Below, one piece after another: positions 35,138 through 39,930 of a DNA stretch of 39,930 nt. Under the pieces are notes generated by a model. It was given only the letters and a program-made list of their open reading frames with translations, made no database searches and was not told the DNA's origin. The stretch covers positions 1-39,930 of the forward strand of contig SEIO01000026.1 of the NCBI GenBank assembly GCA_004145795.1. Reading direction: 5' to 3'. The position numbers were made by a program, and so were the translations under genes. The DNA is from Lentibacillus lipolyticus (GTDB lineage Bacteria > Bacillota > Bacilli > Bacillales > Amphibacillaceae). Every line of letters starts with the position of its first letter. Positions within the stretch are counted from its first letter, which is position 1.

Positions 35138-35440
35138 CTGTATTGCCTCCTTAAAGACTTTTTAATGGAATACAGTATGCAAAGAAAAGCACTCATCACA
35201 TTGATTGGCAGGATTTTCATGGTACTCAACGAATCCAGCAATCCTGTAAGCTATCGCATCTTCTTCAACTGTATTTGTTAGGTTTAAGTTATTAAATATA
35301 TTTTTAACATATGGAACAATATAAATATAACATTACTTTTTATACTTGTAAATCTCGAAGCAGTATTCTAATGATTAGAACTAATACAACTTTAAAGATA
35401 CGGTATTCTTCGGAAGGAAGGATGAAATAAACTTTCAGAT

Positions 35441-35468
35441 TTGACAAAACATAACCTTTTGTTATCCT
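35441..35468 (+). promoter_or_regulatory. Promoter of the betaine-binding protein gene
   Basis: TTGACA (35441-35446) and TATCCT (35463-35468) are 16 bp apart. The transcript would have a leader of about 165 nt. Confidence 0.65.
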
Positions 35469-35536
35469 ATTACGTGTAGTGAATCATTTAAAAAATATTA
35501 AATGTATTTATTTTACTTAATAAAAAGGGGGACGGA

Positions 35537-35560
35537 ATGAGTAACTCTAATAAAAATTAG
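35537..35560 (+). CDS. Seven-codon leader ORF
   Basis: ATG AGT AAC TCT AAT AAA AAT TAG encodes MSNSNKN. It has a strong AAGGGGGACGGA ribosome site, better than that of the following opuAC gene. It is either a regulatory leader peptide or the surviving 5' end of a deleted gene. A hairpin follows 12 bases later. Confidence 0.4.
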   Translation: MSNSNKN

Positions 35561-35572
35561 CTAACCATACGC

Positions 35573-35609
35573 TTGGCAACAGTATGTTTTCTTACTAGAT
35601 GTTTGCCAA
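35573..35609 (+). promoter_or_regulatory. Leader hairpin upstream of opuAC
   Basis: TTGGCAA (35573-35579) pairs with TTGCCAA (35603-35609), extended by AGTA/TACT inside. No T-run follows, so it is not a terminator by itself. It sits between the seven-codon ORF and the opuAC ribosome site. Confidence 0.5.
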
Positions 35610-35639
35610 AATTAAATTAGAAAGGTGTTTGTTTAATTA

Positions 35640-36539
35640 ATGAGTTTACGCAGAATAAGTCAATTAATTTTATTTACCATTTTACTTTTTGCGCTAGCAG
35701 CTTGCGGTTCAAATAGTGGAAGTGGTAATTCGGACGGTGCAACTGACGGGTCGAATGAAAGTAAAGGAAAAATCACGATTGGACAGATTAATTGGCCTGA
35801 GAATATTGCAATGACAAATATGTGGAAGGCTATTCTGGAAGACAAGGGTTATAACGTAGAGTTAAAACTTATTGAGATGGGTCCTCAGATGGCCGCTATA
35901 GCTGAAGGGGATTTAGATGTGGCACCGGAAGTTTGGTTGCCGGTACAAGATAAGAGTTATTATGAAAAATATAAAGACGAAGCTAATTTTTTCGAAGACC
36001 CATGGTATGACAATGGGAGAGTTGGATTGGCCGTTCCGAAGTATATGGAAGATATAAATAGCATTGAAGATTTAAATAAAAACAAAGATCGATTCAGCAG
36101 CGAGATAATAGGATTTGAGCCTGGGGCAGGAACCATGCTGGTAACCGAAGAAGTGATTAAAGAATACGATCTTGATTATGAATTGGTAGAGAGCAGTGAA
36201 GCAGCAATGATTACATCCATCAAGCGTGCCGCAGAAAATAAAGAACCTATCGTTGCACCGCTATGGAAACCACACTATGTATTTTCCGAAGTGGACTTAA
36301 AGTTTTTGGATGACCCTAAAAAAACCTATGGTGGAGTAGAAAAAATTTATATGGCAACCCGTGAAGACTTTGCCTCCGATTTTGAAAAGGTTCATAAATG
36401 GATGAAAAACTTTAAATTGAATGATGAAGAACTTGGAGAATTAATGGTTAATGTCAAAGAAAATGAAGACAACCCTATTAAAGGCGCCCAAAAATGGGTG
36501 AAAGAAAATCAGGATGTCATTGAAAAATGGATGAAATAA
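35640..36539 (+). CDS. opuAC: Glycine betaine ABC transporter substrate-binding lipoprotein (OpuAC-like)
   Basis: The 299-aa lipoprotein has a signal peptide with lipobox LAAC (Cys22) and a short Gly/Ser/Asn linker. The mature domain is of the ProX/OpuAC type: ITIGQINWPENIAMTNMWKA, EGDLDVAPEVWLPVQDKSYY, GFEPGAGTMLV and PIVAPLWKPHYVF, with Trp residues in positions typical of the aromatic betaine cage. Usually opuAC follows genes for the ATPase and permease; neither is present, so it must work with a transporter encoded elsewhere or act as a sensor. Its own promoter, leader and terminator make it a single-gene unit. The start follows AAAGGTG at a longer than usual distance (13 bases). Confidence 0.9.
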   Translation: MSLRRISQLILFTILLFALAACGSNSGSGNSDGATDGSNESKGKITIGQINWPENIAMTNMWKAILEDKGYNVELKLIEMGPQMAAIAEGDLDVAPEVWLPVQDKSYYEKYKDEANFFEDPWYDNGRVGLAVPKYMEDINSIEDLNKNKDRFSSEIIGFEPGAGTMLVTEEVIKEYDLDYELVESSEAAMITSIKRAAENKEPIVAPLWKPHYVFSEVDLKFLDDPKKTYGGVEKIYMATREDFASDFEKVHKWMKNFKLNDEELGELMVNVKENEDNPIKGAQKWVKENQDVIEKWMK

Positions 36540-36549
36540 ACGTAAGGTC

Positions 36550-36584
36550 AAGAGACGATTCTCGGTAAAGGAATCGTCTCTTTC
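36550..36584 (+). terminator. opuAC terminator
   Basis: The 12-bp stem AAGAGACGATTC/GAATCGTCTCTT with a short loop lies 10 bases after the stop. The T-tract is short. Confidence 0.78.
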
Positions 36585-36766
36585 CTATACATAAGGAAAC
36601 TTTCTTGTCTCTTGTATATTCGTTAGGATCTTTTCACTGTTCTTGTCTTTAAGTTGCATATTAGTACTATTCATTATAAAATGGATGAAACGTTTAACTA
36701 ATTATAAATGAATTTAATAGTAAAGGGTAGCTAATGCTCTTATTTTTCATATAAAGAGGTGCCGCA

Positions 36767-37345
36767 ATGGAAGGAAATTGGTATAATTCTAATTATGAAA
36801 AGGACAAAGAAAAAATCGACCAAGCCGAAAGTATCATGGTTAATACGATTTCAGAAACGATGGATCTATATGGTGTAACCCCTTCAGTTGGACGACTGTA
36901 CGGAATGATGTATTTTAAACATCAGCCAATCACCCTGGATGAAATGAAAGAAGCACTCGGTATGAGTAAACCAAGCATGAGTACATCTGTTAGAAAGCTT
37001 CAGGATATTAATATCGTTCAAAAGGTATGGCAGAAAGGCTCAAGAAGAGATTCATTCATAGCTGAAAAAAATTTCTTCAATTATTTCTCTCAATTTTTTG
37101 GTATGAAATGGGAACGTGAAGTGGAAATGTTTTTAGCTAGTATTAGGAAAGCGCAGGAACAACTTAATGAAGTAATTGAAAATAGTGAAGCAGATGAAAC
37201 ATTACGAGAAAGAGCAAAGTTGGATTATCAACAGCTCGATGACGCCCTGATATATTATCATTGGCTGGAGAAGCTTACCAAACTTACTAAATCCGGCGAA
37301 ATATACAAATATATACCTGTGGAAGATCCAGATAAAGGGGAGTAG
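36767..37345 (+). CDS. gbsR: GbsR-family regulator of choline/betaine genes
   Basis: The 192-aa protein is a MarR-like winged-helix regulator of the GbsR/OpcR type. MDLYGVTPSVGRLYGMMYFK and ITLDEMKEALGMSKPSMSTS (recognition helix), VRKLQDINIVQKVWQKGSRR, and FFGMKWEREVEMF and YYHWLEKLTKL in the C-terminal part match B. subtilis GbsR through its whole length. GbsR represses choline uptake and oxidation genes and is released by choline. The neighbouring betA and opuAC are natural targets. AGAGGTG lies five bases before the ATG. The N-terminal 15 residues differ from the family and may be a variant start. Confidence 0.9.
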   Translation: MEGNWYNSNYEKDKEKIDQAESIMVNTISETMDLYGVTPSVGRLYGMMYFKHQPITLDEMKEALGMSKPSMSTSVRKLQDINIVQKVWQKGSRRDSFIAEKNFFNYFSQFFGMKWEREVEMFLASIRKAQEQLNEVIENSEADETLRERAKLDYQQLDDALIYYHWLEKLTKLTKSGEIYKYIPVEDPDKGE

Positions 37346-37570
37346 TTATAAAAGCATGGGGACGGTACTAGTGCTTCCTTTGCGTAAATAAAAAGCAATC
37401 AATCACCACGATATCTTTCCTTACTTCACCTTACAAACCGGTACGGTGAACTGCATCAAATATGGTCACCCATGTAAAATAATTCATTAATTATTCCGGG
37501 AAACTAACGAAACAATAAATCGGCCCTAACTAACCTTTGATGTAAGAAGGGTTAGGGACATATGAGGAAA

Positions 37571-37606
37571 CATGTGGTCGATGGTTCAAGCCTACTCGGA
37601 ATCATT
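37571..37606 (+). repeat. Diverged tRNA-Val 3' end, copy 3
   Basis: The 35 bases from CATG to CGGAATCAT match copy 2 at all but four positions. It is followed by a terminator, as the other copies are. I read it as the outer junction of an older integration. Confidence 0.75.
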
Positions 37607-37610
37607 AAGT

Positions 37611-37645
37611 AATCTGCATCTCGAGGAAGAGGTGCAGATTTTTTG
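37611..37645 (+). terminator. Terminator after tRNA copy 3
   Basis: AATCTGCATCTC pairs with GAGGTGCAGATT (one wobble pair), followed by TTTTT. It may be the original chromosomal terminator of the tRNA-Val gene. Confidence 0.85.
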
Positions 37646-37790
37646 CGATTAATAATTACTGTCTATTCTGGAGCTTTTTCCGGCATGCTACTAAGAAGTA
37701 TCATTCGAGATACCGTTAATTGTTCTATATTTATATATACGGCATAGTATCACAATGGGAAAAATTTATAATGACAGGATGGGTGATTAC

Positions 37791-39815
37791 ATGGATAAGA
37801 ACGAGAAGTCATCAAGAAGCCATTATCCTAACAATCCGAAACAGGAACAATTGGATAAGTACCGTATAGAAAATACCGGGGAACCGATGACGACAAACCA
37901 GAAAAGAAAGATATCGAATGATTCAGAAACTTTAAAAGCCGGTGTACGCGGTCCTTCCTTACACCAAGACTGGCATTACTTTGAAAAAATGACACATTTT
38001 GTACAGGAAGAGCAACCGGAAAGAACAGTTCATGCAAGAGGTTACAGTGCCTACGGGGAGTTTGAATGCTATCAGTCGATGAAGCACGTTACAAAAGCGT
38101 GCTTTTTACAGGAACCTGGGAAAAAAACTCCCTTAACTGTCCGTTTTTCTACCGTACAGGGGCCTAGAGGGTCTTATGATACGGCAAGGGATTTACGCTG
38201 CAAGGGCGTTAAGTTTTACACAGAGGAAGGAAACTACGATCTGACAACAATTGCGATGCCTGTATTAATAAACCAAGACCCAATGAAATTCCCAGATGCG
38301 ATGCACGCGTACCAATCGAAACCAGATGATGATATACCAACAGCTTCCGGTGCACACGACTATTTTTGGGATTATGTAGCCAATAATCCGGAAGCACTTC
38401 ATATGGTACAGTGGATCATGTCGGATCGGGGCATTGTACGAAGTTATCGGATGATGGAGTCGTGGTCGATTAATACGTACCTGTTTGTCAACGAACAAGA
38501 GAGGGCGACCTTTGTGCGGTTTGTTTGGAAACCTCTTCTTGGTGTTCATTCGCTCACACAGGATGAGGCGCTGAAAATTGGCGGACTTGACCCGGATTTC
38601 CACCGGAGAGACTTACGAGAAGCGATTGACATGGGCACTTATCCTGAATATGAATTAGGTGTCCAGCTAATTCCGCTGGAGGATGAGTTTAAATACGACT
38701 TTGATATTCTCGATCCTGCGAAATTTTGGCCAGAAGAGCTGATCCCTGTTCAGCCTGTCGGGAAGCTGACGTTAAATCGAAACATCGATAATTACCATAC
38801 AGAATCCGAACAAGCAGCATTTAATCCTACAAATGTCGTTCCGGGAATTGATTTTTCCAACGATCCCGTTTTGCAGGGAAGGTTAATTGCTTATCATAAT
38901 GCACAAGTACATCGAATTGGAACGAATTTTCAAGAATTGCCCATTAATAAACCGGTTTGCCCATTTCATAATAATCAGAGGCGAGGCCCAATGCGGTATC
39001 GTATCGATGTGGATCAGGTAAATTCTCATGAAAATTCACTTGCAAATAACACCCCATACACAACACCCCCGGAAAAAGGCGGCTATCAGCATTATCCCAA
39101 GAAAGTTGAAGGACACGTTATCCGCGGTCGAAGTGAATCGTTTAACGATTTCTTTACACAGCCAAGAATATTTTGGAATAGCATGACACCTGTTGAAAGG
39201 CAGCATACGATTGAGGCGTTCAGTTATCAGCTTGGCAAAGTAGAAAGTGAATCTGTCCGCCAGCAAAACGTCAACTTGCTGGTCAATGTAGATAAGGAAA
39301 TGGCTTGTCTCGTTGCCGATTACATTGGTGTCGAACGTCCAAGTGGAATGCATGTACCAGTTACTACAAGTTATCCTTCGCTTAGCCAGGCCAATACACC
39401 GCATTACGCGTATACACAAAAAGTAGGGGTACTGATTGGCGATGGTTTCAACGGAAAAGAAGTGACAAGTGTGCTGAACCATCTGCAACAATGTGGGGTT
39501 TTTATTGAAATGATAAGTGATCATCTTGGTACAGTTACAGGAGACGATGGCACTAAATTCAAAGTAGGCAAAACATTTCTTACATCAAGTCCTTATTTGG
39601 TTGATTCGCTCTATGTCGTTGGCGGACGTTCGATGAGTCAGCCAAAATTCAATCAAAGCGTAACGGATTACGTACAAAATGCGTATACAAACTATAAACC
39701 AATTGGTGTTGCTTCAACAGGACAATCTTATGTTCAGCCATCAGGTGAAAGTAATTTACTTGGTGTCGTTTTTGCTAAAAATAATTCGAACTTCGGAAAA
39801 GACTGTACATGGTAA
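37791..39815 (+). CDS. Divergent large-subunit (clade 2) catalase
   Basis: The 674-aa protein aligns along its length with heme catalases of the HPII/KatE type, including the C-terminal flavodoxin-like domain (about residues 530-674). Conserved parts are the distal His81 in TVHARG, FSTVQG, SDRGI, the WKPLLG and FQLIP-like VQLIPLEDEFKYDFD segments, and Tyr368, the heme ligand, in GRLIAYHNAQ. Yet the normally invariant VGNNTPVFF holding the catalytic Asn reads TTIAMPVLI (residues 152-160), RGFATKFYT reads RCKGVKFYT, and YTDTQ reads YHNAQ. Peroxide breakdown is therefore uncertain. I start at ATG 37791 (GGATGGGTGA upstream); in-frame ATGs at 37755 and 37779 are possible. Confidence 0.85.
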   Translation: MDKNEKSSRSHYPNNPKQEQLDKYRIENTGEPMTTNQKRKISNDSETLKAGVRGPSLHQDWHYFEKMTHFVQEEQPERTVHARGYSAYGEFECYQSMKHVTKACFLQEPGKKTPLTVRFSTVQGPRGSYDTARDLRCKGVKFYTEEGNYDLTTIAMPVLINQDPMKFPDAMHAYQSKPDDDIPTASGAHDYFWDYVANNPEALHMVQWIMSDRGIVRSYRMMESWSINTYLFVNEQERATFVRFVWKPLLGVHSLTQDEALKIGGLDPDFHRRDLREAIDMGTYPEYELGVQLIPLEDEFKYDFDILDPAKFWPEELIPVQPVGKLTLNRNIDNYHTESEQAAFNPTNVVPGIDFSNDPVLQGRLIAYHNAQVHRIGTNFQELPINKPVCPFHNNQRRGPMRYRIDVDQVNSHENSLANNTPYTTPPEKGGYQHYPKKVEGHVIRGRSESFNDFFTQPRIFWNSMTPVERQHTIEAFSYQLGKVESESVRQQNVNLLVNVDKEMACLVADYIGVERPSGMHVPVTTSYPSLSQANTPHYAYTQKVGVLIGDGFNGKEVTSVLNHLQQCGVFIEMISDHLGTVTGDDGTKFKVGKTFLTSSPYLVDSLYVVGGRSMSQPKFNQSVTDYVQNAYTNYKPIGVASTGQSYVQPSGESNLLGVVFAKNNSNFGKDCTW

Positions 39816-39819
39816 TCTA

Positions 39820-39930
39820 AAACTGGACCACGATAGTCATTGAAAAGTCCCCCACTTAGTCTATAATAACCCATGGAGAAATGCATTTTTCGAAGTGGGG
39901 AGACTGGAGCGATGATTGAATTGAAAATGA
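39820..39930 (+). mobile_element. Possible left end of an IS21-like insertion sequence
   Basis: After the catalase the sequence shows ACTGGACCAC and AAGTCCCCCACTT motifs and then a frame beginning MIELKM at 39912, with GGAG six bases upstream, cut by the window end. IstA transposases of the IS21 family often begin MIELKxxxxIKxLxE, and their ends carry short repeated GGACC/CCC motifs. Only six residues are visible, so this is a tentative reading. Confidence 0.35.

Larger units (their letters stand above)
35138..35639. other. betA-opuAC divergent intergenic region
   Basis: This stretch of 502 bases holds a good plus-strand promoter (35441-35468), a seven-codon ORF (35537-35560) and a hairpin (35573-35609), listed separately. 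On the minus strand, 35162-35332 is an open frame of 56 codons without a start codon or ribosome site (ending ...NPANQCDECFSLHTVFH). It is protein-like but unassigned. A GbsR operator cannot be pointed out. Confidence 0.6.
37346..37790. other. Right end of the outer island and catalase upstream region
   Basis: This stretch of about 445 bases holds a segment similar to the right arm of the inner island (37405-37570), the third tRNA-Val end copy, a terminator, and an AT-rich stretch before the catalase in which no convincing promoter stands out. Confidence 0.6.

Noticed and set aside
38241-38270. Compensating frameshifts as the cause of the odd catalase motif
   Set aside because: The other frames here do not restore VGNNTPVFF, and conserved residues resume in register on both sides (YD before, QD.MKFPD after).
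1-39930. CRISPR array, rRNA, or known phage structural genes
   Set aside because: No regularly spaced direct repeats, no rRNA-like sequence and no capsid, tail or terminase-like proteins were seen.

Overview
The window looks like the chromosome of a spore-forming, probably halotolerant member of the Bacillaceae (Oceanobacillus/Virgibacillus/Lentibacillus-like). The evidence is gene order: yjbC-spx, mecA, coiA, pepF, spxH(yjbH)-yjbI-yjbK, relQ(yjbM)-nadK-yjbO-prpE, cotO-cotZ and yjcF-yjcG-yjcH follow the Bacillus subtilis yjb/yjc region almost gene for gene. AGGAGG-type ribosome sites, spore coat genes and an S-box riboswitch also fit. The genus is inference.

Layout. 1-8280: a decayed pabB-pabC fusion, a MarR remnant followed by an MFS exporter, a homocysteine methyltransferase under a SAM-I riboswitch, a dicarboxylate/amino-acid symporter, a LysR regulator and an anchored putative glycosidase. 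8423-19632: the conserved stress, competence and alarmone block. It holds Spx and two proteolytic adaptors (MecA for ClpC, SpxH for ClpX), CoiA, PepF, a truncated globin, a CYTH protein, the small alarmone synthetase RelQ, NAD kinase and a pseudouridine synthase. 19599-23050: rodA-prpE (coupled by an ATGA overlap) and mgtE. 23137-25640: spore coat genes and three small uncharacterised proteins. 25715-29635: two DUF421 membrane proteins flanking yjcF, yjcG and yjcH.

29758-37645 is the accessory part. A tRNA-Val(GAC) gene is followed by a second copy of its 3' end (45/45 identical, at 32213) and a third, diverged copy (at 37571). Each copy is followed by its own terminator hairpin. The two downstream copies are also preceded by about 170-200 bp segments that resemble each other. 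I read this as two successive integrations at one tRNA gene. The inner interval (about 2.4 kb) holds a wrecked tyrosine integrase and a probable two-gene toxin-antitoxin-like module: a long DUF4258-like protein and a YgiT-type zinc-finger protein with a palindrome between them. The outer interval (about 5.3 kb) holds a DUF5412 protein and an osmoprotection set: a choline dehydrogenase-like enzyme, an orphan glycine-betaine binding lipoprotein and a GbsR regulator.

37791-39930: a large-subunit catalase whose normally invariant distal VGNN motif is replaced, then what may be the left end of an insertion sequence cut by the window edge.

The strongest leads are the tandem tRNA-Val islands, the TA-like pair, the divergent catalase and the short leader ORF with hairpin before the betaine-binding gene.
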